DNA of 64,000 nucleotides from Sphingomonas xanthus. GTDB taxonomy: Bacteria > Pseudomonadota > Alphaproteobacteria > Sphingomonadales > Sphingomonadaceae. The first letter of the stretch is position 1, and every line of letters begins with the position of its first letter. The stretch is from contig NZ_CP041659.1 of the NCBI RefSeq assembly GCF_007998985.1, positions 992,001 through 1,056,000 on the forward strand, written 5' to 3'. The translations under genes and the position numbers were made by a program. Below, in pieces: positions 8,514-17,339 of this stretch. Below the pieces are notes generated by a model. That model saw only the letters and a program-made list of their open reading frames with translations, did not search any database and was not told the DNA's origin.

Positions 8514-9715
8514 GAAAAGTCCTTTTGATCGGTTTCGAGCGGAATTTCGATAATAACGCTGAACCCCCCATGTTCGTTCTGTCGCGTGGAATAACCATGT
8601 GCCGGGCCATAAGCTTGCGCCAGACGGTCCTTAATGTTCGCCAGGCCGACGCCGGTCGACTGGGCATCGATCGGAACCGATCCATCGCCTGGCCCGCTGT
8701 CGGCCACTTCGATGCGCACCGCGCGCCCTTCGCGCCGCGCGGTCAGCCAGATGTCGGCCCCATTTTCCGATGGCGTCACGGCATATTTGATGGCGTTCTC
8801 AATGAGCGGCTGGAGCAGGAGCGACGGCAGCCTTGCGCCGATCGTGTCGGCATCGATCTTGAAATGCGGGCGAAGCCGGTCCTCGAACCGCATCTTCTCG
8901 ATCTCGAGATAGAGTTTCAGCGTCTCGACTTCCTGGACCAGCGTCACCTTCGCGGTCGGTTCGTTGACCAGCGTGTAGCGCAGGAAGGACGACAGCCGCG
9001 ACAGCATCGCATTGGCCCGCTCGGTCTGCTTCAGCAGCACCAAGGTCGAGATGCTGTTTAGCGTATTGAACAGGAAATGCGGATTAAGCTGATAGCGGAG
9101 CATCGCCAGCTGCGCGCTCGACGCCTGGCTTTCGAGCTGGGAGCGCTGATCGATCTCATCCTCGAGAAGCAGATAATAGTTGATCCCGTAGTAAAGCGCC
9201 GACCAAGCCGAAAGAATCGAGAAATCAAGGATGATCGCGCCCAGATATTCGAACCGCGCGGGGCGCGCGTCGGGACGCAGGAACGTCGTATAGCTCCATG
9301 TTTCTATGAACGAGAAGGCCGCCGCCGCCAGCGCGACGGTGGCGAGGCTGATCGCCACCGTCCACATCGCGCGCATGGTGATCAATCGCCGGTAGAGCGA
9401 TGCCATCAGCAGAGTCAGTGAATAGCCCGTCGCAGTCAGCAACAGCACATGGACGAGGAACATCGCCCCCATGTTGTTGGCGAGGCCGGAGATCGAGCGG
9501 AGGAAGAAATAGCCGCTCCAGCCGATCGACTGCAGGACCCAGAAAGCTCGATTCTTGTCATCGAAGAAGGGGCGGTCGAGCCCGACCCCGGCAAGGAACG
9601 GCCGCGCCGGTCCCTTGCCGCGCGACCGCGCGGCGCGATCCTGCGCGGCTGCCTCCGCCAACGCCCGAACGCTGTTACTCGCCATGTCGGCTTGCCTGGC
9701 GGTGGCCCGATCCAT
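8510..9715 (-). CDS. LytS/YehU-type sensor histidine kinase
   Basis: 401 residues. About four transmembrane helices lie between residues 57 and 180, with no large periplasmic sensor domain. The His_kinase domain carries RYQLNPHFLFNTLNS with the phosphorylated His213, followed by an ATPase domain with PLIENAIKYAV (N box) and GVGLANIKDRL (G box). It would phosphorylate the adjacent LytTR regulator. Met11 (9685) is an alternative start. First gene of a four-gene operon reading leftwards. Confidence 0.93.
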   Translation of the reverse strand: MDRATARQADMASNSVRALAEAAAQDRAARSRGKGPARPFLAGVGLDRPFFDDKNRAFWVLQSIGWSGYFFLRSISGLANNMGAMFLVHVLLLTATGYSLTLLMASLYRRLITMRAMWTVAISLATVALAAAAFSFIETWSYTTFLRPDARPARFEYLGAIILDFSILSAWSALYYGINYYLLLEDEIDQRSQLESQASSAQLAMLRYQLNPHFLFNTLNSISTLVLLKQTERANAMLSRLSSFLRYTLVNEPTAKVTLVQEVETLKLYLEIEKMRFEDRLRPHFKIDADTIGARLPSLLLQPLIENAIKYAVTPSENGADIWLTARREGRAVRIEVADSGPGDGSVPIDAQSTGVGLANIKDRLAQAYGPAHGYSTRQNEHGGFSVIIEIPLETDQKDFS

Positions 9716-9806
9716 GAAGGGCGATATAGGCGGCTTGTCGCCGCGCGCCTAGGCTTGCATGGCGATCGGTGCGATGCTGGCTTAGGATGATCAACGGAGA
9801 CTTGGC

Positions 9807-10388
9807 ATGGACATGACGGCGGCGAACGCGACCTTCAAGTCGATGGACGAGGGAACAGCCGAGGACTGGGCCGCGATCCAGCACCATTTCATGCCCTTCG
9901 CGGCCGAGCTTCCCGGGCGGATACTCAAGCATCTGCAGCTCCTCGAGGGCGATTATGGCGGCTTCCCCGTGGATCGGCTGGAACATAGTTTGCAATGCGC
10001 TACCCGAGCCCATCGCGCCGGCGAGCGCGAGGACTATGTCGTCGCCGCGCTGCTCCACGACATTGGCGACACCCTCGGCACGTTCAATCACCCGGATATT
10101 GCCGCCGCCATCCTGAAGCCCTTCGTCAGTGAGAAATTGCACTGGATCGTCGAGCGCCACGGAATCTTCCAGGGCTATTATTTCTTTCATCACATCGGCC
10201 GTGACCGCGACATGCGCGAGGCGTTCCGCGGGCATCCGCACTTCGCGGATACCGCCCGTTTCTGCGAGCTCTACGACCAGTCGGCGTTCGACAGCAGCTA
10301 CGACAGCGCACCGCTGAGTTTCTTCGAACCGATGGTCCAGCGCCTGTTCGAACGGCCGATCAACAGCATCTACAAGCTCGATGACTGA
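9807..10388 (+). CDS. HD-domain protein, candidate PhnZ/MIOX-type diiron oxygenase
   Basis: 193 residues, the size of PhnZ. The segment RLEHSLQCATRAHRAG then ALLHDIGD matches the pattern of PhnZ, an HD-fold mixed-valence diiron oxygenase that cleaves a phosphonate C-P bond. Candidate metal ligands are His60, His84-Asp85, His95, His118 and Asp157. The 24-residue spacing from His60 to the HD pair and 23 residues from His95 to His118 agree with that family rather than with plain HD phosphohydrolases. Substrate unknown; no phosphonate genes are nearby. It overlaps the next gene by eight bases. Confidence 0.75.
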   Translation: MDMTAANATFKSMDEGTAEDWAAIQHHFMPFAAELPGRILKHLQLLEGDYGGFPVDRLEHSLQCATRAHRAGEREDYVVAALLHDIGDTLGTFNHPDIAAAILKPFVSEKLHWIVERHGIFQGYYFFHHIGRDRDMREAFRGHPHFADTARFCELYDQSAFDSSYDSAPLSFFEPMVQRLFERPINSIYKLDD

Positions 10389-11283
10389 GGCCGCGTTCGG
10401 GCAGATGCGCCTGTCCTTGTCCAGCGGGATAGAAATGAACGTCGCGCTGGCCGGACCCGACGACGCTCCGCCGGTGATCCTGCTTCACGGCTTCCCGGAA
10501 TCGCATCGCACCTGGCGCGCGCTGGCCCCGCTGCTGGCCGACCGGTTTCGACTGATCATGCCGGATCAGCGCGGTTTCGGCGACAGCGACCGGCCGCAGG
10601 AGGTCGAAGCTTATGCGACCGAGCGGCTGCTCGCTGACCTGTTCGCACTGGCGGACGCGTTCGATCTGGATCACTACGCGCTGGTCGGCCATGACTGGGG
10701 CGGCGCGATAGCCTGGGCTGCGGCGATCCTTGGCGAATCGCGCATCAGCCGTCTGGCGATTATCAATTCACCCCATCCCCTGCTGTTCCAGAAAAGCCAG
10801 ATCGAGTCCGCCCCGCAGCGCGCCGCCTCCCAATATATCCGCGCCTTTCGCGATCCCGATTTCGAAAAGTTCGTTGAGGGTATCGGCTTCGAGACTTTTT
10901 TCGACAAAAGCTTCGCCAGCCACGTTGATCTCGGCACCATCCCACCCGACGAGCGGGCGACCTATATCGCCCAGTGGAGCCGACCGGGCGCGCTAAGCGC
11001 CATGCTCAACTGGTATCGTGCCTCGGTGATCGTCGTGCCGCCGCCAGGCGAGACCGCTGACCTCCCCGATTTCGTCACCCGCGGCCTCCCCAAAATCTCG
11101 GTCCCAGTCCGGATTGTCTGGGGCCTCGATGACAAGGCACTGCTCCCCATCCAGCTCGATGGGGTCGGCGAAGTTGGCGAGGATATCGAAATATTTCCAT
11201 TGCCCGGCGTAGGCCATTTTGCGCCTTGGCAGGCGCCGGACATCGTCGCCGCGGCACTCGCCCCCTTCCTTGCCGGTGACTGA
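10381..11283 (+). CDS. alpha/beta hydrolase (epoxide hydrolase / haloalkane dehalogenase branch)
   Basis: 300 residues. HGFPES (36-41) is the oxyanion-hole motif. The nucleophile is Asp105 in GHDWGG, as in soluble epoxide hydrolases and dehalogenases, rather than Ser. The catalytic His is in GVGHFAPW near the C-terminus, with an acid in WGLDDKAL. The chemistry would be ester-intermediate hydrolysis of an epoxide or halide. The eight-base overlap with the HD oxygenase candidate means the two are co-translated and may act on one substrate. Confidence 0.88.
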   Translation: MTEAAFGQMRLSLSSGIEMNVALAGPDDAPPVILLHGFPESHRTWRALAPLLADRFRLIMPDQRGFGDSDRPQEVEAYATERLLADLFALADAFDLDHYALVGHDWGGAIAWAAAILGESRISRLAIINSPHPLLFQKSQIESAPQRAASQYIRAFRDPDFEKFVEGIGFETFFDKSFASHVDLGTIPPDERATYIAQWSRPGALSAMLNWYRASVIVVPPPGETADLPDFVTRGLPKISVPVRIVWGLDDKALLPIQLDGVGEVGEDIEIFPLPGVGHFAPWQAPDIVAAALAPFLAGD

Positions 11284-11304
11284 GCGGCTACAGGCGCCGC
11301 GGTC

Positions 11305-11751
11305 ATGACTCGCTCCCTCTCCCGCTCCGCCGCCCGGCTCGCCGCCGTCCAGGCGCTTTACCAGCAGGATATGGAAGGCACGCCGGCAGCGCGACTGATC
11401 CATGAATTCCACGACCACCGGCTCGGGGCGACGATCGAGGGCGAGACCTATGCCGAGGCGGAAGTCAGCTTCTTCGATGATCTTGTCAGCGGCACGCTGG
11501 CGCGCCGCGAGGAGGTCGACGCGCTGATCAATGAGCGGCTCGCCGAGGGCTGGAGCCTCGAGCGGCTGGATCGGCCGATGAAAGCGATCCTTCGGGTCGG
11601 CGCCTATGAACTGCTTGCCCGCCAGGACGTCCCCGTAGCCAGCGTCATCAGTGAATATGTCGATGTCGCCGATGCCTTTTACGACAAGCGCGAAAAAGGC
11701 TTCGTCAATGGCATCCTCGACGCAATCGCGAAGTCGGCGCGGTCCGCCTGA
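11305..11751 (+). CDS. nusB: transcription antitermination factor NusB
   Basis: 148 residues, normal length. It begins SRSAARLAAVQALYQQD, and residues 85-140 carry the conserved NusB core (WSLERLDRPMKAILRVGAYELL, given here across two helices, then VPVASVISEYVDVA). It binds boxA RNA with NusE (S10) and is part of the rRNA antitermination complex. Followed after 139 bases by thiL on the same strand, an order common in bacteria. Confidence 0.97.
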   Translation: MTRSLSRSAARLAAVQALYQQDMEGTPAARLIHEFHDHRLGATIEGETYAEAEVSFFDDLVSGTLARREEVDALINERLAEGWSLERLDRPMKAILRVGAYELLARQDVPVASVISEYVDVADAFYDKREKGFVNGILDAIAKSARSA

Positions 11752-11890
11752 AGGCCAGCCCTCGCCGGGTCGCTGGACGCCCCGACCGATTAGTCATTCG
11801 GAGTCCCCGGAATTCGCGGCTTTTCATCTATCGTCCTTCCCCGGTCTATAAGGACGGCGCGATGTTCAGCAGTCCCGGGGTCCCTATGTC

Positions 11891-12829
11891 ATGAATAGCG
11901 GCGAAAAAGAGCTGATCGCCCGACTGCGCCGGATCGCGACCGACCCGGCGGCCCGCGGTCTCGCCGACGATGCCGCGGTAATGGGTTCGTTGGTATTGAC
12001 TCACGACATGATTGCCGAAGGCGTGCATTTCCTCCCCGACGACCCGCCCGCCTCAGTCGGTTGGAAACTGGTTACGGTCAACCTGAGCGACCTTGCGGGA
12101 AAGGGCGCGAAGCCCGTCGCGGCTCTGATGGGCGTGTGCCTGTCAAGCGATCCGGAATGGGACGAGAAATTCCTTGGCGGGGTTGCTGCGGCCTGCGAGA
12201 CCTATGGCCTGCCGCTGGTAGGCGGAGACACAATCGCGCTTCCTCCGGGCGCGCCGCGCATTTTCGGCCTGACTGCCATCGGCGAAAATCATGGCCCCGT
12301 GCCGGCCCGCTCGGGCGCCAGCGCCGGCGACCAGCTTTGGCTGGTCGGAACGGTCGGAGACGCCGCAGCGGGCCTCGCGCTTCTAGCCAGCGACGGAAAG
12401 GCCGAGGGGCCACTCGTCGAGGCCTATCGCCGGCCCGTTCCCCAGCTTGCGGTGGGGCGGCTTCTGGCGCCCCTTGCCAGCGCCATGATGGACGTGTCCG
12501 ATGGACTGCTGATCGATGCATCGCGACTGGCCGAGGCGAGCGGCCTTGCAATCCATATCGACCTGGCCGCTCTGCCGCTTTCGCGCGCGTTCATCGCCGA
12601 GCGGGGTGCCGGCCGGAGCGCGCGGATCGCGGCGGCCACCGGTGGCGACGATTATGCGCTGCTCGTCGCGCTTCCGGCGGACATCGACCCGTTAGGAGTT
12701 TCTTTACCAGCAGGGACGATCATCCAGCGGATCGGCACGCTGTCCAACGGCACGGGAATGACCCTGGCCGATGCGGGCGGCGAAGTGCCGCTACCGGAGC
12801 GACTTGGGTATGAACATCGCCGCGCTTAG
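11891..12829 (+). CDS. thiL: thiamine-monophosphate kinase
   Basis: 312 residues. It phosphorylates thiamine monophosphate to the active diphosphate using ATP. The N-terminal DDAAVM, TVNLSDLAGKGAKP and VGGDT segments form the Mg/ATP and substrate sites of the ThiL/PurM fold. The C-terminal half has MMDVSDGLLID. ATG at 11891. It is downstream of nusB. A possible 29-residue reading frame overlaps its last 20 bases. Confidence 0.96.
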   Translation: MNSGEKELIARLRRIATDPAARGLADDAAVMGSLVLTHDMIAEGVHFLPDDPPASVGWKLVTVNLSDLAGKGAKPVAALMGVCLSSDPEWDEKFLGGVAAACETYGLPLVGGDTIALPPGAPRIFGLTAIGENHGPVPARSGASAGDQLWLVGTVGDAAAGLALLASDGKAEGPLVEAYRRPVPQLAVGRLLAPLASAMMDVSDGLLIDASRLAEASGLAIHIDLAALPLSRAFIAERGAGRSARIAAATGGDDYALLVALPADIDPLGVSLPAGTIIQRIGTLSNGTGMTLADAGGEVPLPERLGYEHRRA

Positions 12830-12899
12830 CACCCGTCAATGGGTCATTGCCGCACTTGGCCTCGCCTCGGGCATGGGCACCGCTTTGCTGCTTCACTGA
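12810..12899 (+). CDS. possible 29-residue membrane micropeptide
   Basis: An ATG at 12810, inside the end of thiL in another frame, opens 29 codons ending at 12899. The product starts MNIAALSTRQWVIAALGLAS and finishes GMGTALLLH, a short polar head followed by one hydrophobic helix, as in known small membrane proteins. GGAG lies about 10 bases upstream. Most of it lies outside thiL, in the gap before hppA. It could be chance; no homologue is known to me. Confidence 0.3.
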   Translation: MNIAALSTRQWVIAALGLASGMGTALLLH

Positions 12900-13007
12900 G
12901 CGCCCCGGAACAGCCGGGTTGCCACGGCCATAAACGCCGTTACACCTTCCCCCTGATTTCATCCGGCGGCCTTCCCGCCCTTTGATCAAATGGGGGTCTT
13001 TCACCAC

Positions 13008-15128
13008 ATGAATCTGGTCTTCTTGGCGATTGCCTGCGGCGTTATCGCGCTGCTTTACGGCATCCTTACCAGCCAGCAGGTGCTTCGCGCCTCGCCCGGC
13101 AACGCACGCATGGTCGAAGTGGCCGAGGCGATCCAGGAAGGCGCCTCCGCCTACCTGCGCCGCCAATATACCGCCATCACCGTCGTCGGCGTCGCGGTTG
13201 CCGTCCTGGTCTACCTGTTCCTTGGCGGGCTCAGCGCTGCGGGGTTCGCCGTCGGCGCGATCCTGTCGGGGGTCGCCGGATTCATCGGCATGAACATTTC
13301 CGTTCGGGCCAATGTGCGCACGGCCGAAGCCGCGCGCATCGGCCTCCAGAACGGCCTGACGGTGGCGTTTCGCGCCGGAGCCGTCACCGGCATGCTGGTT
13401 GCGGGCCTCGCGCTGCTTGCGATTGCCGTCCTCTTTTATGTCCTGACCGGACCGATGGGCATGGCGCCGAATGACCGTCAGGTCGTCACTGCGTTGACCG
13501 CGCTCGCGCTCGGCGCCTCGCTGGTGTCGATCTTCGCGCGTCTCGGCGGCGGCATTTTCACCAAGGCCGCTGACGTCGGCGCCGACCTGGTCGGCAAGGT
13601 CGAAGCCGGCATTCCGGAGGACGACCCCCGCAACCCGGCGGTGATCGCCGATAATGTGGGCGACAATGTCGGGGATTGCGCCGGCATGGCCGCCGACCTG
13701 TTCGAAACCTATGTCGTGACCGTCGGCATCACCATGGTGATGATCGCACTGCTGGTATCGGGCGCGCAGCTCCTCCCGCTGATGAGCCTGCCGCTGCTGA
13801 TCGGCGGCGTTTGCATCATTACGTCGATCATTGGCACCTACATGGTCCGGCTGGGGAAGAAAGAATCCATCATGGGGGCCCTCTACAAGGGCTTCTGGAC
13901 CACGACCGCGCTTGCGGTTCCGGCGATCTGGTTTGCCGCGACCTATGCCCTGGGCGACCTCAACCAGACCATCGCCACCACCGGCGGCCTCAGCTTCCCG
14001 GCGATCAACCTGGTCTGGGCGAGCTTCGTTGGCCTCGCGGTCACTGCCCTCATCGTGTGGATCACCGAATATTACACCGGCACCAACTATCGGCCGGTCA
14101 AGTCAATCGCCAAGGCGTCGCAGACCGGCCATGGCACCAACGTCATCCAAGGCCTGGCGATTAGCCTGGAATCGACCGCATTGCCGACCATCGTCATCAT
14201 CGCCGGCGTGATCACCAGCTTCCAGCTGGCTGGACTCCTCGGCGTCGCGTTCGCGGCGTCGGCCATGCTCGCGCTGGCGGGAATGGTCGTCGCGCTCGAT
14301 GCCTATGGCCCGGTTACCGACAATGCCGGCGGTATCGCCGAAATGTCGGGGCTTGAGGATGAGGTTCGTCATCGCACCGATGCGCTCGACGCGGTTGGCA
14401 ACACCACCAAGGCGGTGACCAAGGGCTATGCGATCGGTTCCGCCGGGCTCGCGGCCCTGGTGCTGTTCAGCGCGTTCACCGAAGACCTGCGCGTCTTCGG
14501 AAGCGAGATCGGTGTTACCTCCGACCTCAACACGATGTTCAGCCTTACCAATCCCTATGTCATCGTCGGTTTGCTGCTGGGCGCGCTTCTCCCCTACCTG
14601 TTCGGAGCGATGGCCATGACCGCGGTCGGCCGGGCCGGCGGCGCTGTCGTCGAGGAAGTCCGCGGCCAGTTCCGCGACAATCCGGGCATCATGGACGGGT
14701 CTGTTCGCCCCAATTACGCGCGAACCGTCGACTTGGTGACCAAGGCGGCGATCAAGGAAATGATCATCCCGTCACTGCTTCCGGTGCTGGCCCCGATCGT
14801 CGTTTATTTCGTGATCGGCGCGGTCGCCGGCCAGGAGAATGGATTGGCGGCAACCGGCGCGCTGCTGCTGGGCGTGATTGTTTCCGGCCTGTTCGTGGCC
14901 ATCTCGATGACCTCGGGCGGCGGCGCCTGGGACAATGCCAAGAAATATATCGAAGACGGGAATTTCGGCGGCAAGGGATCGGAAGCGCACAAGGCTGCCG
15001 TCACCGGCGACACGGTTGGCGACCCGTACAAGGATACGGCTGGCCCAGCGGTCAACCCGATGATCAAGATCACCAACATCGTCGCGCTGCTGCTGCTCGC
15101 GGCCCTTGCGGGTCACGGCGCGGCCTAG
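13008..15128 (+). CDS. hppA: membrane-bound H+-translocating pyrophosphatase
   Basis: 706 residues with about 16 transmembrane helices. It couples hydrolysis of cytoplasmic pyrophosphate to proton export. The active-site segment [19 protein letters not shown] is intact, as are later Asp-rich pieces ([14 protein letters not shown] and [15 protein letters not shown]). The diagnostic site reads GNTTKA; Lys here is the mark of K+-independent enzymes, where K+-dependent ones have Ala. The start MNLVFL at 13008 is preferred, with 12990 possible. A strong terminator follows at 15146. Confidence 0.97.
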   Translation: MNLVFLAIACGVIALLYGILTSQQVLRASPGNARMVEVAEAIQEGASAYLRRQYTAITVVGVAVAVLVYLFLGGLSAAGFAVGAILSGVAGFIGMNISVRANVRTAEAARIGLQNGLTVAFRAGAVTGMLVAGLALLAIAVLFYVLTGPMGMAPNDRQVVTALTALALGASLVSIFARLGGGIFTKAADVGADLVGKVEAGIPEDDPRNPAVIADNVGDNVGDCAGMAADLFETYVVTVGITMVMIALLVSGAQLLPLMSLPLLIGGVCIITSIIGTYMVRLGKKESIMGALYKGFWTTTALAVPAIWFAATYALGDLNQTIATTGGLSFPAINLVWASFVGLAVTALIVWITEYYTGTNYRPVKSIAKASQTGHGTNVIQGLAISLESTALPTIVIIAGVITSFQLAGLLGVAFAASAMLALAGMVVALDAYGPVTDNAGGIAEMSGLEDEVRHRTDALDAVGNTTKAVTKGYAIGSAGLAALVLFSAFTEDLRVFGSEIGVTSDLNTMFSLTNPYVIVGLLLGALLPYLFGAMAMTAVGRAGGAVVEEVRGQFRDNPGIMDGSVRPNYARTVDLVTKAAIKEMIIPSLLPVLAPIVVYFVIGAVAGQENGLAATGALLLGVIVSGLFVAISMTSGGGAWDNAKKYIEDGNFGGKGSEAHKAAVTGDTVGDPYKDTAGPAVNPMIKITNIVALLLLAALAGHGAA

Positions 15129-15145
15129 GCGGGACCGGCATGAAC

Positions 15146-15183
15146 GGCGGGCGGAAGGGCAACTTTCCGCCCGCCTTTCTTTT
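15146..15183 (+). terminator. Rho-independent terminator after hppA
   Basis: An 11-bp perfect stem (15146-15156 with 15165-15175), an 8-base loop and a T-rich tail TTTCTTTT. It sits 17 bases after the hppA stop. Confidence 0.9.
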
Positions 15184-15238
15184 GGAACGCTCTGCGGCTA
15201 TGAGCCGCCAACCTGAATTTCAGCTCGCAAGGATTTGA

Positions 15239-15487
15239 ATGGCCAAGGAAGAACTTCTGGAGATGCGCGGACGGGTGGTCGAACTGCTGCCCAATGCGAT
15301 GTTCCGCGTCGAACTGGAGAATGGTCACGAGATTCTCGGCCACACCGCGGGCAAGATGCGCAAGAACCGTATCCGCGTGCTGACCGGCGATGAGGTGCTG
15401 GTCGAATTGACGCCCTACGACCTGACCAAGGGCCGCATCACCTATCGCTTCATGCCCGGCCGCGGAGGCCCCGGCCCCTCGGCCTAA
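15239..15487 (+). CDS. infA: translation initiation factor IF-1
   Basis: 82 residues; the S1-fold core [19 protein letters not shown] continues through to the conserved [16 protein letters not shown]-1 occupies the ribosomal A site during initiation. It is about ten residues longer than the usual 72, with a Gly/Pro tail (RGGPGPSA). The maf gene starts immediately after the stop (TAAATG), so the genes are co-transcribed. Confidence 0.97.
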   Translation: MAKEELLEMRGRVVELLPNAMFRVELENGHEILGHTAGKMRKNRIRVLTGDEVLVELTPYDLTKGRITYRFMPGRGGPGPSA

Positions 15488-16060
15488 ATGAAGCTGGTCC
15501 TCGCCTCGGCGAGTCCCCGTCGCCTCGATTTGCTGGCCCGGATCGGAGTCACGCCCGACGCGGTCGATCCGGCGCATATCGACGAAAGCGTTCCCGCCGG
15601 GGAACTACCCCGTACCCACGCCCTGCGCCTTGCCATCGAAAAGGCCGGGGCGGTCGCTCAACGCCATCCCGATGCACTAGTGCTGGCTGCCGACACCGTC
15701 GTTGCGGTCGGCCGCAGGATCCTTCCCAAGGTCGAGGATGAGGAGACTTTGCGCGCGTGCATGGCGCTTCTGTCGGGTCGGCGCCATCGGGTGCTGACCG
15801 GCGTCGCGCTGGCGATACCGGGCAAGCCTGGGCGCCACCGGCTGGTGGAGACGATGATAGCGATGAAGCGGTTAAGCCCAGAAGAGATCGATTTTTACGC
15901 GTCGCACGGCGAATGGCATGGGAAAGCCGGGGGCTATGCGCTCCAAGGCTATGGCGAAGTCTATGTTCGCCACATCGCCGGAAGTTATTCAAACGTTGTA
16001 GGCCTTCCGCTGGCCGAGACTCGCCTGCTGCTCAGATCCGCGGGGCTCCCGCTTGCCTGA
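15488..16060 (+). CDS. maf: Maf-family nucleotide pyrophosphatase
   Basis: 190 residues. The N-terminal LASASPRRLDLL, the central LAADTVVAV with the catalytic Asp, and KAGGYALQGYG are the Maf signatures. Maf proteins hydrolyse dTTP/UTP or modified nucleotides. Zero bases from infA and eight bases of overlap with the next gene place it in the middle of an operon. Confidence 0.95.
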   Translation: MKLVLASASPRRLDLLARIGVTPDAVDPAHIDESVPAGELPRTHALRLAIEKAGAVAQRHPDALVLAADTVVAVGRRILPKVEDEETLRACMALLSGRRHRVLTGVALAIPGKPGRHRLVETMIAMKRLSPEEIDFYASHGEWHGKAGGYALQGYGEVYVRHIAGSYSNVVGLPLAETRLLLRSAGLPLA

Positions 16061-16994
16061 ATGGTGGATCGAACGCGGGATCGGCGAGACTCGGGCCGCG
16101 CTGGTCGACCATGGTAGGATCGTCGAAGCCCGCATCCTGCGTGATGGGGTGCTGGCCGCTGGGACGATCTTGACCGCAAGACTGAAGCGGACCGGGCGCA
16201 ACGCCATCGCCGTCGCCGACGATGTCGAATATCTGCTCCCTTCCGGATCCGGACGCGCAACGGAAGGTGCCGCTGTCCAGGTCGAAGTGGTTCGCGAAGC
16301 GCTTACGGGAAGCGAAGGCTGGAAACGGCCGCTCGGGCGGATTAGCGACCGTCCTCCCTGCCCCGCGCCCGCGTTCGAGGGCCGCGCACTTCTCTATCCC
16401 CGCGAATCCCCGTTGCTCGACGAGGCTGGCTGGCGCGAATTGGTCGACGAAGCTCGGTCGGGCATAATCGGCTTCCCCGGCGGCGGCCTCCGCGTTTCGC
16501 TGACCCCGGCAATGACGCTGATCGATGTCGACGGGACGCTTTCTCCCCAGGAACTGGCGATCGCGGGCGCTGGCGCGGCGGCGCTGGCCATTCGCCGGCA
16601 CGGAATTGCCGGATCGATCGGGATCGACCTGCCCACGCTCGACAGCAAGGCCGCTCGCCAATCGGCAGGCGAAGCGATCGACGCGCTTTTGCCGAAGCCG
16701 TTCGAGCGCACCGCGGTCAACGGTTTCGGCTTCGTCCAGCTGGTTCGCCCGCGCCGTCACGCTTCCTCGTTCGAACTTGCATCCGACCGGCCGCGGTTTG
16801 AAGCGCTCGACCTGGTCCGCAGCGTAAGCCGCGAAACGGGCACGATCCGGCTCGTCGCCCATCCCCGGCTTGTCGCCGAACTGGAGCGCAACGCCGACTG
16901 GCTGAGACAGTTAGAACGCGTGGTCGGCGGGTCGGTAACCTTGCGCCCCGACCCATCACTCGCCATGTCCGCCGGATATGCCGAACAAGCCTAA
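16053..16994 (+). CDS. short ribonuclease E/G-family protein
   Basis: 313 residues, beginning at TTG. It has the RNase H-like catalytic segment of the RNase E/G family: TLIDVDGTLSP (about 152-162), and IGIDLPTLDSKAAR (about 190-203), supplying the metal-binding aspartates. It is much shorter than RNase G (about 490), and I see no zinc-link CPxCxGxG and no clear S1 domain. It may process RNA or may have a reduced role. Overlaps maf by eight bases and yacG by 17 bases. Confidence 0.82.
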   Translation: MPEWWIERGIGETRAALVDHGRIVEARILRDGVLAAGTILTARLKRTGRNAIAVADDVEYLLPSGSGRATEGAAVQVEVVREALTGSEGWKRPLGRISDRPPCPAPAFEGRALLYPRESPLLDEAGWRELVDEARSGIIGFPGGGLRVSLTPAMTLIDVDGTLSPQELAIAGAGAAALAIRRHGIAGSIGIDLPTLDSKAARQSAGEAIDALLPKPFERTAVNGFGFVQLVRPRRHASSFELASDRPRFEALDLVRSVSRETGTIRLVAHPRLVAELERNADWLRQLERVVGGSVTLRPDPSLAMSAGYAEQA

Positions 16995-17157
16995 ACCCTG
17001 TCCTTTGTGCGGCCAGCCGCCCAGCGCCGTTCACACGCCATTTTGTAGCCGCGGATGCAAGGATCGCGACCTGCTGCGATGGCTCGATGGTGGCTATCGA
17101 ATCGCCGGTCCACCCGCCGACATCGAAGGGCTGGACAGCGACGGGAGCGAGGGCTAG
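16978..17157 (+). CDS. yacG: DNA gyrase inhibitor / zinc protein YacG
   Basis: 59 residues. Four cysteines form a zinc site: CPLC (8-11) and CSRGC (23-27), followed by DLLRWLDGGYRI, the conserved YacG helix. YacG binds GyrB and inhibits gyrase in E. coli. It starts inside the end of the RNase E/G-like gene and is the last protein gene of the infA operon. The short acidic tail ends DSDGSEG. Confidence 0.93.
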   Translation: MPNKPKPCPLCGQPPSAVHTPFCSRGCKDRDLLRWLDGGYRIAGPPADIEGLDSDGSEG

Positions 17158-17173
17158 GGACGCCCTCGCTCGC

Positions 17174-17193
17174 AGCGCCGTCCGGCGCTTTTT
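17174..17193 (+). terminator. Rho-independent terminator before tRNA-Phe
   Basis: A 6-bp stem AGCGCC/GGCGCT with loop GTCC followed by five Ts, 17 bases after the yacG stop. It separates the infA-yacG operon from the tRNA gene. Confidence 0.75.
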
Positions 17194-17199
17194 ATGTGG

Positions 17200-17275
17200 G
17201 CCCAGGTAGCTCAGTTGGTAGAGCATGCGACTGAAAATCGCAGTGTCGGCGGTTCGATCCCGTCCCTGGGCACCA
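17200..17275 (+). tRNA. tRNA-Phe (anticodon GAA)
   Basis: 76 bases including encoded CCA. The acceptor stem GCCCAGG pairs with CCTGGGC, the D arm is GCTC..GAGC, the anticodon loop CTGAAAA carries GAA, and the T loop is TTCGATC. The discriminator base is A. Confidence 0.97.
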
Positions 17276-17339
17276 TAATTTTCTCAAGGAATTGGCCACT
17301 TTCCCTTGGCCCACCCGGCCCGCCGCGTTAGGCGGAAGC

